A stretch of DNA of 44,273 bases from Nannocystaceae bacterium (GCA_019694555.1 JAIBBS010000054.1:1-44273), one strand, 5' to 3'; positions 17,095 to 27,175 are shown, numbered from the stretch's first letter. Numbers and translations are program-made. The notes: generated by a model from the sequence alone, not told the origin.

Positions 17095-17210
17095 GCGCCG
17101 TGCGCCTCACCGCGCGGCCAACGAGGCGCACTCGTCCGGGGTCGCGATCTGCAGCTGCTTGCTTCTTGTGCAGCCTCATCTGGCTGAGATCGGGTCCGCC
17201 GGCGGCGGCG

Positions 17211-17448
17211 ACGCGGCGTCTTGCCCTTGGGGTCCGGGCACGGCCACGAACCATTCCGAGTACGGCTCGGTCAGCGGCGCCGGCAGCACCACGTCGGCAC
17301 CGCACTCGGGGCCACCGGTGCCCGACGACGACGTGCCGGGCGACGAATCGTCCTGGCTTGCGGCGCCGCTCTCGTTGAAACATCCACCCGCGAGGGCCAG
17401 CGCGCACACCAGCGCACGCAAGGAACGCGGCTCGAGCTGTGACGACAC
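17211..17448 (-). pseudogene. N-terminal remnant of the Cys-rich lipoprotein
   Basis: The GTG start, signal, lipobox and first 79 codons are identical to the intact gene at 10527-11387. At 17211 the frame passes into island DNA, adds 11 unrelated residues and stops at 17176. A lipidated 90-residue peptide could still be made, but it lacks nearly all the Cys-rich domain. Confidence 0.9.
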
Positions 17449-17940
17449 GTAGCGCTCAGCCTACGGGACACGCCGTCGCGCGGTCAAGCGCGGGGGGATG
17501 CAGCGCGCGTCAACGCGTCCGCAGCAGTCGCATCGTGCACAGCACCAGCGCGGCATAGCAGCCCGCACCGATCGTCAGCGTCGCCGGGATGCCCCACGCC
17601 ATCGATGTCGTCAGCGCCAGGCCGCTCGCGACCACGCCGCACGCACCGTTGAGGCCCCACATCCACGGACCCAGCGCGGGCTTGTCCCCGCCGCCGATGC
17701 GCTCGCACAGCCGCAGGCCCAGCGGGAAACCCAGGCCCATGCCCAGCGCCGCGATCGCGACCAGCCCCACGCCGGTGATCACACGCACCGGCGTGCCCGC
17801 GCCCGACAGCGCCGCCATCATCGGATCGAGCGCGAAGCCGACGCCGATGATCGCGATCGCGGGCAACAGCGGGAACCATCGCGCCCGCGTCGGGCGGCCG
17901 GCGTCGTCGACCAGCTGCACGCGCGCCGATGCGAGGCTGC
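17211..17940. repeat. 730-bp direct repeat, right copy
   Basis: Second copy of the sequence at 11150-11879, same orientation, with one mismatch (C at 17920). Here the part belonging to the membrane protein is continuous with the intact gene, while the lipoprotein part is truncated at 17211. Confidence 0.95.
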
Positions 17941-19957
17941 CCAGGCCGGTGAAGAGGATGATGCCGCCCAGCAGCACCGCCAGCGCCAGCGTGGGATGGC
18001 CCAGGAACACGTTGAGCCGCGACAGCAGGCCCATCTCCACGAACATGAAGCCCAGGCCGATGAGGCCGAAGTAGGCACACGCCGCCAGCAGATCGCCGCG
18101 GGGGTAGCCCGCGAGCGCGCGCCGGCGCGACCACAGCGGGATGACCACCGCGAGCAGCGTCAGCAAGGCGCTCGCCGCGGTGGCGTAGACCAGGGTCTGC
18201 GTGGCGTGGAGGTTGCCGAGGAAGCCCAGGTCGAGCTCGTCGATCTCCGGCGGCGGTGCGAACCACGTGCCCGGCCGCAGCATGTTGAAGAAGAACGGCC
18301 GCGCGTCGGTCGGGGCGCTGAGATCGAGCACCTGCGCGGCGGCCCACCGCGCCAGCGTGGCCGAGTCCGGCAGCTCCGCGACCTCGCGCAGCAGCGGGTT
18401 CGCCGGCAGCTTGCGCGGCGTCAGCATCATGTTGAAGCCGCGCTCGACCGCGACCTTCTGCATGCGATCGAGATCCCTGGCCGACAGCGGCGTCGGCGAC
18501 ACCAGCAGCGTCGCGATGTGCTGGTTCTGCAGCAGGATCACGTGCTGCCGCGGCGCGCTCGCACCCAGCCGCCACAGCGTCTCGTAGGCCAGCGCGAGCA
18601 TGCGCGCGGTCTCGCCGGGCGAGTCGGGCTTGTACCAGCGCGAGACCGTGAAGATGCCGTCGGGCTGCAGCCGCTTCAGGAAGATCGTCCAGCCCTCGAC
18701 GGTGTACAGGCCGTTCTCCGACAGCGCGTAGGCACCCGCGCCGGTCGCCGCCCAGGTGTCGATCAGCGACATCGTGATGACCGAGTACTGGCGGTTGTCG
18801 CGTGCGAGGTACGAGCGCGCCTCGTCCTCGACCAGCTCGACGCCCTTCAGATCGGCCAGGCCCGAGAACTCGCGCATGACCTGGGTGTGCAGCGAGACGA
18901 TGAGGCCGTTGAGCTCGATGCCCACGACCGGCTCGTGACCGACCCGCGCGGCCTCGAGCACGTCGCGACCACCACCGACCCCGATGACCGCCGCGGGGCC
19001 CTTGGGCCGCAGCGAGTGCGCGAACGCGGTGACGTCCCACGACAGGTACTCGTGATCCGCGGGCGAGCCCGGCCGCGCGTCGTTGGGGTCGGTGTCGAGC
19101 CCCGCCATCGACGTGCCCGCGGCGCCGTCGATCAGCAGCCATCGCTGCGGGATCGGCCGCATCATCTCCTTGGGGATCGTGCGGCCCGCGGCCCAGAACG
19201 TCGGCGGGAACTCGACCTGCTGATCCACCGTCACGCGGCTGTAGGTGTTCCAACCGACGAAGCTGTAGCGCGCGGGATCCTCCGGGAAGCCCTTGATCCA
19301 CTGCGGTCGCAGCAGCGCGCCGCCACCCAACAGGTTGATCGCGGCGCACACCGCCCCCAGCGTGGTCGCGGCCGCGGCGATGCGGCGCAGCCTCGGCGAG
19401 GCATCGGCACCGCGCGCGAACGCCCAGCCCGACAGTGCCGCGACCGCGGACGCGACGAACACCGCCGAGGGCGCGTCGACCCACGCGAGCAGCGGCACGA
19501 CCGCGGCGCAGCCGAACGCGGCGCCGCACAGATCGACGCCGTACACGCGCCCCTCGGGCAGGCCCGCGCGTGTCAGCGCCAGCGTCAGCACCACGCCGCC
19601 GACCAGGAACGGCAGCGCGAGCAGACAGCCGTACAGCAGCATCGACACGAAGCCGTCGAGGTCGGCGATCGGGCGCAGCGTGAGCGACAGCGCCATGCGC
19701 ATCGCCAGCGGCATCACGATCGAGAACGCGACCGCGAACTGGGCCATGCGCTCGCCGACGCGCTCGTCGGGGAACCACTGCGGGCGCATGAACACCAGCA
19801 CCGCGCCGGCGGTCATGCCCAGCATCGCCAGCGAGATGACGAAGAACGCCAGGTGGTACCACGCGACCACCGAGGTGATGCGCGTCAGCAGGATCTCGAG
19901 CACCAGCGTGGCGGCGGCCACGAGGAACACGGCGACGTAGGTATGGCTGCGCGACAT
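17510..19957 (-). CDS. Polytopic membrane protein with spermidine-synthase-like domain
   Basis: The product has 815 aa from the ATG at 19957, where the first membrane helix begins; the frame is open further upstream to 20032. The N-terminal 215 residues contain about six membrane helices. A soluble domain at about 230-560 has the SAM-binding motif VIGVGGGRDVLEA (324-336) followed by an acidic residue in GIELN (348), as in spermidine synthase-like aminopropyl/methyltransferase folds. The C-terminal 250 residues contain about seven more helices. Fusions of SpeE-like domains to such helices are widespread in bacteria and their substrates are mostly unknown; polyamine synthesis should not be assumed. 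The last 143 codons lie in the duplicated segment. TATGCT at 19991-19996 may be its promoter. The Cys-rich lipoprotein gene was its original downstream neighbour. Confidence 0.85.
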   Translation of the reverse strand: MSRSHTYVAVFLVAAATLVLEILLTRITSVVAWYHLAFFVISLAMLGMTAGAVLVFMRPQWFPDERVGERMAQFAVAFSIVMPLAMRMALSLTLRPIADLDGFVSMLLYGCLLALPFLVGGVVLTLALTRAGLPEGRVYGVDLCGAAFGCAAVVPLLAWVDAPSAVFVASAVAALSGWAFARGADASPRLRRIAAAATTLGAVCAAINLLGGGALLRPQWIKGFPEDPARYSFVGWNTYSRVTVDQQVEFPPTFWAAGRTIPKEMMRPIPQRWLLIDGAAGTSMAGLDTDPNDARPGSPADHEYLSWDVTAFAHSLRPKGPAAVIGVGGGRDVLEAARVGHEPVVGIELNGLIVSLHTQVMREFSGLADLKGVELVEDEARSYLARDNRQYSVITMSLIDTWAATGAGAYALSENGLYTVEGWTIFLKRLQPDGIFTVSRWYKPDSPGETARMLALAYETLWRLGASAPRQHVILLQNQHIATLLVSPTPLSARDLDRMQKVAVERGFNMMLTPRKLPANPLLREVAELPDSATLARWAAAQVLDLSAPTDARPFFFNMLRPGTWFAPPPEIDELDLGFLGNLHATQTLVYATAASALLTLLAVVIPLWSRRRALAGYPRGDLLAACAYFGLIGLGFMFVEMGLLSRLNVFLGHPTLALAVLLGGIILFTGLGSLASARVQLVDDAGRPTRARWFPLLPAIAIIGVGFALDPMMAALSGAGTPVRVITGVGLVAIAALGMGLGFPLGLRLCERIGGGDKPALGPWMWGLNGACGVVASGLALTTSMAWGIPATLTIGAGCYAALVLCTMRLLRTR

Positions 19958-20088
19958 CGGGCCAAGGACGCGGGCGACGGTGCGGGCGCGAGCATACGGC
20001 AGTTGCGGGCCTGGGCCGGGCTCCGCGGACAACTCGCCCGTGCGTGGCCGGGAACCCCGGGCGCGCGCGGTTGTCGGGAACGACCGTG

Positions 20089-21240
20089 ATGCTGCCGTGG
20101 CTGCTGGGGACCCTGCTCGGCGCAGCCGTCCCGACCGCGGCGTCCGCGGGGACCGCCGCAGACGCCGAGGTCACCGTGCGCGCGGCCGCGGCCGATGCCG
20201 ACTGGATCGTGCTCGGCGGCGGCGCGCCGCTGCCGAGCACGGTCGCGGTGTCGCGCCTGGGCGCGGTGCGCTTCGATGCGGACGAGCCGCCGCGCATCAC
20301 GGCGCGCGGCGACGCGTACACCTGGGAGCTGCTGCCGGTGGTGGCGCACGACGAGACGCGTGCGCGCGTGCGCTTCGATCGTGGCGACGTGGCGCTGCTG
20401 CTGTGGATCGATCTCGCCGACGTCGCGCCGCAGCTGCAGCGGCCGGTGGTGCTCGGCCGCGCACCGGGACGACCACCGGCAGCCGGCGACGGTGCCGTCG
20501 AGCTCGCGCCGGGCGTGGCGCTGCGCGTGGTCGAGCGTCGCGGTGCGTGGTCCAAGGTGGCGTTGCGCGGGGCCGATCGCGTCGACTGGATCGCGCAGGC
20601 CGAGGGCTGGATCGACAGCGACGCCCTGGGACCGCTGCGCACCGAGGCGCCGTTCGTCGCCCCCGACGCCAGCGCCGCGAGCGACGCAGGTCTACGCGTG
20701 CATCGACGCGCCCACGTCCGCGGTCGCGGCACGGACGTGCTCGCGACCCTGCCGATCCCGGCGTCGCCCGCAGGCGCGATGCGTCTGCGCGTGCTCGCGC
20801 GTGACGGCGACGTCGCCTCGGTCGAAGCCATCCACCTGTGCCAACGCTTCGTGCGCGTGCGCGGCTACGGCGACAGCCGCTCGATCGTCGCCGCGATCTC
20901 GCGGCACGGCGGCTTCGGCTGCGCCAAGGCCCCGCGGATCCGCGTCGGCGCGGCCGAGCCCGCCGCGCCCCACCCCACGAGCCAGGTGCGGGCGCACGAG
21001 GGCGTGGAGCTGCTCGACGAGCACGCGCGCGTGCGTGGACGCGTGCTGCGAACCGTCGATCTGCGCACCGATGGCGCGATCACGCCGCCGGGCACGCCGA
21101 CGCCGGTGATCGTGGACACGCCGTGGGGGCCGCTGCGGCTGTGGGCCAACCTGCGCAAGCCCACGGCCCGACCCGCGGCCGCAGCCCATGACCCCGACGC
21201 CGCGGCCCCCGGCCACGCCCCGCCACGCGATCGCTTTTGA
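20089..21240 (+). CDS. Secreted protein with SH3-like domains
   Basis: The product has 383 aa. The frame is open from 20044, but the ATG at 20089 gives a good signal peptide (MLPWLLGTLLGAAVPTAASA). Residues of about 25-120 are a beta-rich region. Residues of about 145-190 (V-A-L-R-V-V-E-R-R-G-A-W-S-K-V, then A-E-G-W-I-D-S) fit a bacterial SH3-like fold, often used to bind peptidoglycan or other envelope partners. The second half repeats a similar pattern (R-V-H-R-R-A-H-V-R-G-R, a Cys pair, G-R-V-L-R-T-V-D-L) and ends in a Pro/Ala tail. The lipoprotein at 42846-43928 has a comparable architecture. Periplasmic or cell-wall location is inferred. Confidence 0.7.
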   Translation: MLPWLLGTLLGAAVPTAASAGTAADAEVTVRAAAADADWIVLGGGAPLPSTVAVSRLGAVRFDADEPPRITARGDAYTWELLPVVAHDETRARVRFDRGDVALLLWIDLADVAPQLQRPVVLGRAPGRPPAAGDGAVELAPGVALRVVERRGAWSKVALRGADRVDWIAQAEGWIDSDALGPLRTEAPFVAPDASAASDAGLRVHRRAHVRGRGTDVLATLPIPASPAGAMRLRVLARDGDVASVEAIHLCQRFVRVRGYGDSRSIVAAISRHGGFGCAKAPRIRVGAAEPAAPHPTSQVRAHEGVELLDEHARVRGRVLRTVDLRTDGAITPPGTPTPVIVDTPWGPLRLWANLRKPTARPAAAAHDPDAAAPGHAPPRDRF

Positions 21241-21279
21241 CTTGCCCGCGGCCGCGGTTCGCGAAACGATCGGCCCACG

Positions 21280-22473
21280 ATGCGGTGGTCTGTCTGCGCC
21301 GTGGCTTCGATGGCGGTGGCGTCGCTGGGTGCGTGCGCCGGTGGGCTCGATCCCGGCGCGCCGACGGGCTCGATCTCCAGCACCTTCGGCCAGGTCACGC
21401 TCGGCAGCGCCAGCGACGGCTCCGACGACGGCCTCGATCCCAGCACCGGCGACACCGACGGCCACACCAGCGCGCAGCCGACCACCGACGACCCGACGCT
21501 GTCGAGCACCGCGAGCGTGAGCGACAGCGCCAGCGCCAGCGACAGCGACACCAGTGGCGACGCGACCACCGGCACACCGCCGGGCTGTGGTGACGGCGTC
21601 ATCGATCCCGGCGAAGCCTGCGACGACGGTCCCGCCAACGCCGACACCGCCAGCTGCAAGAGCGACTGTACGCCGCAGATCTGCGGCGACGGCTTCGTCG
21701 GCCCCGGCGAGGGCTGCGACGACGGCAACGTCGACGAGAGCGACGAGTGCAACAACCAGTGCGTGCCCACCAGCTGTGGCGACGGCGTGATGAACGGCGT
21801 CGAGAGCTGCGACGACGGCAACGCCGACGACAGCGACGGCTGCCCGACCACGTGTCAGAACGCCAGCTGCGGCGACGGCTTCGTGCACGCCGGCGTCGAG
21901 CAGTGCGACACCGGTGGGCAGTCGGCCGCCTGCGACGCCGACTGCAGCAACGCCACGTGTGGCGATGGCTACGTCAACGGCGCAGCCGGCGAGGCCTGCG
22001 ACGACGGCAACGGCAGCAACGGCGACGGCTGCGTCAACTGTCAGACCGCGTTCTGCGGCGATGGCTTCGTGTGGTCGGGCAACGAGCAGTGCGACGACGG
22101 CAACGGCAACTCCGGCGACGGCTGCTCGGCGGGCTGCACCAACGAGTTCCCCGCGGTCTGCGACGGCGGCCTCGACCCCGGCACCGGCTCGGCCTACGTG
22201 GTGTGCGCGGCCGATGGCACCACCGCGTGGGTCTCGGCCAACTCCGCAGGCACCTACCACCCCGATCTGATCTGCCAGGCGCTCGGCTACACCACTGCGG
22301 ATCAGTGGGGCGGCACGTGCGGCAACGTCTGCGGCTACTGCGAGGGACCGACCTCGTGCGACGCGACCGGCTCGTACCTGTTCGATCTCGGCGCGTGGAA
22401 CGGCCAGGCCTACTGCGGCAACGACGGCCTGGGCCCGCTCATCTGCTACACGGTCATGTGGACCTGCGTGTAG
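21280..22473 (+). CDS. DUF4215 cysteine-repeat lipoprotein
   Basis: The product has 397 aa. The lipobox is SLGAC (lipid Cys 19). A Ser/Thr/Asp-rich linker extends to about residue 100. Six consecutive repeats of about 30 aa follow, each built as CGDG-x-(V/Y/F)-x-x-G-x-E-x-CD(D/T)G(N) with a second Cys pair; this is the myxobacterial cysteine-rich repeat family (DUF4215). The last 110 residues form a different Cys-rich domain with several Trp, Tyr and Gly, which may be the functional head. The repeats probably act as a disulfide-linked stalk that lifts the head from the outer membrane; this is an inference. The gene stands alone between the SH3-like gene and the oxidoreductase gene. Confidence 0.85.
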   Translation: MRWSVCAVASMAVASLGACAGGLDPGAPTGSISSTFGQVTLGSASDGSDDGLDPSTGDTDGHTSAQPTTDDPTLSSTASVSDSASASDSDTSGDATTGTPPGCGDGVIDPGEACDDGPANADTASCKSDCTPQICGDGFVGPGEGCDDGNVDESDECNNQCVPTSCGDGVMNGVESCDDGNADDSDGCPTTCQNASCGDGFVHAGVEQCDTGGQSAACDADCSNATCGDGYVNGAAGEACDDGNGSNGDGCVNCQTAFCGDGFVWSGNEQCDDGNGNSGDGCSAGCTNEFPAVCDGGLDPGTGSAYVVCAADGTTAWVSANSAGTYHPDLICQALGYTTADQWGGTCGNVCGYCEGPTSCDATGSYLFDLGAWNGQAYCGNDGLGPLICYTVMWTCV

Positions 22474-22484
22474 CGGGCAGCTGC

Positions 22485-22490
22485 TATCGT
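22485..22490 (+). promoter_or_regulatory. -10-like box, TATCGT, 8 nt before start
   Basis: GCTATCGT ends 8 nt before the ATG at 22499 and begins 9 bp after the preceding stop codon. No Shine-Dalgarno sequence is seen between box and start. Confidence 0.4.
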
Positions 22491-22498
22491 CGCGGCAG

Positions 22499-23965
<1,467 letters not shown>

Positions 23966-23967
23966 CG

Positions 23968-24324
23968 TCAGTTGTCCGCCGCGACGTGCCGTTGCACGAT
24001 CGCAGCGATGCGATCGGCCAGGAACGGCTTGGGCAGCACGCCGCTGACGCGGGGATTGTCGGCGACCCACTGCGCCGCGTCGAGGTCGCCCGAGACCACG
24101 TAGAACGGCGTCGTGCCCGGCAACGCCTCGAGCAGCTGCAGACCGTTCATGCGCGGCATGCGGTAGTCGCAGAAGATCACCGTCGCGTCGTGCGAGCACA
24201 GGTACGCCAGCGCGAGTGCGGGATCGGTGAAGGTCTCGACCTCGACGGACGTGCGGCGCATCAGCAGGCGGAAGGCGCGGCACAGCATCGCCTCGTCGTC
24301 GACGTAGACCACGCGCGCGGTCAC
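23968..24324 (-). CDS. Stand-alone response regulator receiver protein
   Basis: The product has 118 aa and is a receiver domain with no output domain. The acidic pocket is DDE (9-11), the phosphorylated Asp is Asp53 in FCDYRMP, and the conserved Lys is Lys99 in LPKPF. The GTG start overlaps the stop of the histidine kinase gene by 4 bp (GTGA), and GGAGG lies 7 nt upstream, so translation is coupled. The partner is almost certainly that kinase. With no output domain, it must act by protein-protein contact, as CheY-like regulators do, or relay phosphate onward. Confidence 0.93.
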   Translation of the reverse strand: MTARVVYVDDEAMLCRAFRLLMRRTSVEVETFTDPALALAYLCSHDATVIFCDYRMPRMNGLQLLEALPGTTPFYVVSGDLDAAQWVADNPRVSGVLPKPFLADRIAAIVQRHVAADN

Positions 24325-25796
24325 GGCTGCACCTCCGGCAGGCGCACGACGAAGCGGGTGCAGTCGGCGCTGCGGTCGAGCGTCAGCGTGCCGTCGTGCG
24401 CGTCGATGATGGTGCGGCTGACGCTGAGACCCAGGCCGGTGCCCTCACCGACCCGCTTGGTCGTGAAGAACGGCTCGAAGATCCGCTCCTCGGCGCCGGC
24501 AGGCAGCGGCGGGCCCGAGTCCTCGACCGCGATGCGGACGAACGGCGCGTCGGCCTCGCGTTCGACGCGGACGCGGACCCACGGCTGGGGCGTGTCGCGG
24601 GCGGCGTCGACGGCGTTGTTGACCAGGTTCACCAGCACCTGCGACAGCTGGATCGCGTCGCCCGACACCACGGCCACGCGCGGCGCGTCGACGCCGACCG
24701 TCACGCCCGCGGCCGCGATGCGTGGGCGGCACAGACCCAGCGCTTCCTCGACCAGGCTGCGCGTGTCCACCAGCGCGCGCTCGCCGTGCGAGCGGCGGCT
24801 GAAGCGGCTGAGCCCGCGCACGATCTGGCCCGCACGCACGGCGGCCTCGCGGATGCCGTGGATCGCCTCGCGCACCGCGTCCATGTCCCCGGCGTCGATC
24901 GAGTCCTCGAGCGTGGCCACGTACAGCTCGACGATCCCCAGCGGGTTGTTGATCTCGTGGGCGAAGCCGGCGGCCATCTCACCCAGCGTCGCCAGCTTCG
25001 AGGCCTGGATCGCGTGCAGTCGCTGCTCCTCGCGATCACGCTGCAGCGCACGCTGCTCGGTCATGTCCTCGATCACCGACCAGATGAGGTCCTCGCCGTC
25101 GCGCTCGATGAGGAATCCGTGCAGGCGCACCGGCACCAGCGTGCCGTCCTTGCGGATGAACTCCTTCTCGTAGGGACCGTAGCGCCGGGTCGTGCGCAGC
25201 GTCTCCAGCTGCACCGCCTCGTCGGCGTCGTACTTGCGCGGCGTCAGCTGCCAGTAGGTCAGGCCACCGTCGGCCTCCGCCGCGGAGTAGCCGATGATGC
25301 GCAAGAACGCCTCGTTGGAGTGCAGCCACAACCCGTCCATGCGGCACAGGTTGAGCCCCAGCGGCGACGACGCGAACAGGTCGCGGAATGCCGCCTCGTG
25401 CTCGCCCAGTCGCTTGCGCGTCTGCTCTTGCTCGGTCCGGTCCTCGGCCGAGACGACCAGGCCGGCGATCTGGCCGCCGGCATCGCGCCACGGCGCGACC
25501 AGCCAGCGCAGGTGGCGGCGCGTGCCGTCGCCATCGACGCTCGCGACGTCGCGCGACTGCGTCGCGCCCTCGAGGCATGCGGCGAACAGCGGCGCCCAGC
25601 CCTCGCGAAGCGCTGGGACCACGTCGAGGTGCACGCGCCCGCTCAGATCGGAGTCCGCGGGCGCGCCGTGGGCCGCGGGCCACGTCGGCGTGTGCGCGAG
25701 ACATCGGAGCTCGCGATCCAACACCGCGGCTGCGATCGGCAGGTGCCGCAGGAGCTCGATGAAGCCATGCGAGGCCGTGTTCCGATCCGGCGCCAC
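24321..25796 (-). CDS. PAS-domain sensor histidine kinase, soluble
   Basis: The product has 491 aa with a GTG start. Two PAS-like domains lie at about 10-125 and 135-255; the second has the typical end D-L-I-W-S-V-I-E-D-M-T-E-Q. The dimerisation/phosphoacceptor segment has FAHEINNPLG with the phosphorylated His at 280. The ATPase domain has the N box (LVNLVNNAVDAAR), the G1 box (VEDSGPP) and the G2 box (GEGTGLGLS). No membrane helix is present, so the signal is probably cytoplasmic (redox, ligand or partner protein). It follows the FapA-like gene by 64 bp on the same strand and overlaps the receiver gene. TATCCT lies 10 nt before the start, so it may also have its own promoter. Confidence 0.93.
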   Translation of the reverse strand: MAPDRNTASHGFIELLRHLPIAAAVLDRELRCLAHTPTWPAAHGAPADSDLSGRVHLDVVPALREGWAPLFAACLEGATQSRDVASVDGDGTRRHLRWLVAPWRDAGGQIAGLVVSAEDRTEQEQTRKRLGEHEAAFRDLFASSPLGLNLCRMDGLWLHSNEAFLRIIGYSAAEADGGLTYWQLTPRKYDADEAVQLETLRTTRRYGPYEKEFIRKDGTLVPVRLHGFLIERDGEDLIWSVIEDMTEQRALQRDREEQRLHAIQASKLATLGEMAAGFAHEINNPLGIVELYVATLEDSIDAGDMDAVREAIHGIREAAVRAGQIVRGLSRFSRRSHGERALVDTRSLVEEALGLCRPRIAAAGVTVGVDAPRVAVVSGDAIQLSQVLVNLVNNAVDAARDTPQPWVRVRVEREADAPFVRIAVEDSGPPLPAGAEERIFEPFFTTKRVGEGTGLGLSVSRTIIDAHDGTLTLDRSADCTRFVVRLPEVQP

Positions 25797-25806
25797 CGTG
25801 GCCGCG

Positions 25807-25812
25807 AGGATA
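25807..25812 (-). promoter_or_regulatory. -10-like box, TATCCT, before histidine kinase gene
   Basis: TATCCT on the minus strand ends 10 nt before the GTG at 25796, within the 64-bp gap after the FapA-like gene. It could give a separate message for the kinase-receiver pair. Confidence 0.35.
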
Positions 25813-25860
25813 CCCCGAGCGGCGCCGGCAGTCGCGGCGACGAGCGGCCGCGCGCCGACG

Positions 25861-27144
25861 TCAGGGCAGCGGCTCGAACCGCAGGCCCAGGTGCTCGGCG
25901 TCGAAACTGATGCGTACGCGGCGGTGCGGTGCGTCGATCAGCGTTCGGTGGCCGCACACCACGACGACGCAGCCGGCGTGGATCGTGCCGCGGACGTCGA
26001 TGTGGGCGGCGTGGAGCAGCTCGGGCGGCGGTTCGGGCTCGCCGTGGCCGCGGGCGCGCTCCCGCGCGCGCGTGTGCGAGACCTCGCCGCCGAGGCGCTC
26101 GACCGCGTGACGTTCGTGGCGCTCGGCCTCGAAGCGGCGTCGCAGCGGCCGCGCCACCGCGACGCCGACCGCGAGCTCGACCTCGCCGCCCATGCGCGCG
26201 CCGGCGTCACCGACCACGAGCTCGCGCTCGGCGTGCACGTGACCGCCACGGACCGCGCCCTCGATCACGATCCGTTGCGCGACCAGGGCGCTGTGCAGCG
26301 CGCCGCGCCGCAGGTGCAGCGTGCCGCCGCACCCGATCGTGGCCGCCTGCGCGTGCTCGGCCTCGACGTCGTGCTCGGCCAGCACCACACCGCCGCCGGT
26401 CCCGACGATGCCGCCGCGCACGCGCACGCTGCCGCCGGCATAGACGCTGCCGCCCAGCACGCCCTTGCCGATCTCGACGTCCTCGCTGGCCTGGGCCTCG
26501 AACTTGCTCGTGACGCTGCCCAGGATCGTGAGGCTGCCGAGCATGTCCAGGTGTCCCGAGTGCAGATCGACGTCGTGCTCGTGCACCACGTGATCGCCGA
26601 TGGTGAGCCGGCCGCCGCGCTGGCGACGGATGACACCGTCGCGCAGCGCGAGCACGTTGCCGCGGCGGTCCTGCTCGAATCCTTCGCCGAACTGCGGTGC
26701 GTCGGCGTCGACCGGCGCCTCGCTGGGGATCGCCCGACCGGTGACGGTACAGCCGTCGCGTCCGGGCTGCGCCGGCGTGCAGCTCGCGACCCGCTGGCCG
26801 CGATGGACCGCGGTGAGCAGGCCGCGATCGCGGTAGTCGAAGCTGCCGTCGGCCAGGGCGTGGCCGGCCTGCAGGCCCAGCGGCACCGCGAGGACGCACA
26901 CGCTGCCGACACCGCGCAGCATCGTGCGCCCGCTCGCGATCGCGAGCGCTTCGCACGCGAAGCTCGGATCCGCGAGGTTGCTGGCCGCGCCGGCGAAGAC
27001 CTCGTCGTCGACGCCGAAGCACACGCCCGCGTGGTCCAGCGCCTCGCGCAACGCGACGCCGTCGCACGCGGGACCGGGTTGCACGCGCAACCACGCCCGC
27101 ATCTCGTCGGGGCTCACGTCGATGATCAGGCGCGCGGCGGACAT
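25861..27144 (-). CDS. FapA-like (DUF342) protein
   Basis: The product has 427 aa from the ATG at 27144. Residues of about 1-190 resemble the FapA N-terminal region: hydrophobic strands, a D-E-M-R-A-W-L-R segment, then GLLTAVHRGQRVA and GNVLALRDGVI. Residues of about 190-330 form a Gly-rich beta-helix of short repeats (LDMLGSLTILGSVTSKF, VLGGSVYAGGSVRVRGGIVG, VIEGAVRGGHVHAERELVVG), the typical FapA/bactofilin-like stack. The C-terminus is Arg/Glu/His-rich and helical, then ends in a short beta part. FapA family members are linked to flagellar assembly or envelope polymers, but no flagellar gene is nearby. The gene sits between the metalloprotease gene (31 bp) and the histidine kinase gene. 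Confidence 0.82.
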   Translation of the reverse strand: MSAARLIIDVSPDEMRAWLRVQPGPACDGVALREALDHAGVCFGVDDEVFAGAASNLADPSFACEALAIASGRTMLRGVGSVCVLAVPLGLQAGHALADGSFDYRDRGLLTAVHRGQRVASCTPAQPGRDGCTVTGRAIPSEAPVDADAPQFGEGFEQDRRGNVLALRDGVIRRQRGGRLTIGDHVVHEHDVDLHSGHLDMLGSLTILGSVTSKFEAQASEDVEIGKGVLGGSVYAGGSVRVRGGIVGTGGGVVLAEHDVEAEHAQAATIGCGGTLHLRRGALHSALVAQRIVIEGAVRGGHVHAERELVVGDAGARMGGEVELAVGVAVARPLRRRFEAERHERHAVERLGGEVSHTRARERARGHGEPEPPPELLHAAHIDVRGTIHAGCVVVVCGHRTLIDAPHRRVRISFDAEHLGLRFEPLP

Positions 27145-27152
27145 CGCAGTGC

Positions 27153-27167
27153 GGCCGCAATGCGGCC
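27153..27167. repeat. Short palindrome between protease and FapA-like genes
   Basis: GGCCGC and GCGGCC are separated by AAT, giving a 6-bp perfect hairpin in the 31-bp gap between the protease stop and the FapA-like start. There is no T-run, so it is not a standard terminator; it may attenuate transcription or stabilise a message end, or be chance in GC-rich DNA. Confidence 0.4.
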
Positions 27168-27175
27168 ACCTGCGA

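Larger units (their letters stand above)
11880..17210. mobile_element. 5,331-bp island between direct repeats
   Basis: This segment lies exactly between the two 730-bp repeats and interrupts a formerly continuous gene pair. It is visibly less GC-rich than its surroundings and uses more A- and T-ending codons. It contains two complete plus-strand lipoprotein genes and no recognisable transposase, integrase, resolvase, inverted terminal repeats or replication gene. The proteins carry myxobacterial traits (FG-GAP repeats, a DGVVDPGQYC motif, Ser/Thr linkers), so the source is probably a relative. The arrangement equals that produced by a single crossover between the chromosome and a circle holding 730 bp of homology. 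Confidence 0.75.

Noticed and set aside
11880..17210. Island as a classical transposon or integrative element
   Set aside because: No transposase, integrase, terminal inverted repeats or tRNA target are visible, and the flanking duplication is far longer than transposon target-site duplications.
17510..19957. Spermidine synthase (speE) assignment
   Set aside because: Only the SAM-binding motif is clear and the domain is embedded among membrane helices; substrate-binding residues could not be confirmed, so no gene symbol was given.
17498..20089. Long plus-strand open frame (863 codons) opposite the membrane protein gene
   Set aside because: It is antisense to a gene with clear membrane helices and a SAM motif, is very rich in Arg/Gln/His and has no domain or signal; it is a GC-rich shadow frame.
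24396..25910. Long plus-strand open frame opposite the histidine kinase gene
   Set aside because: The minus strand has all histidine kinase boxes; the plus-strand product is low-complexity Arg/Val/Gly and overlaps it entirely.
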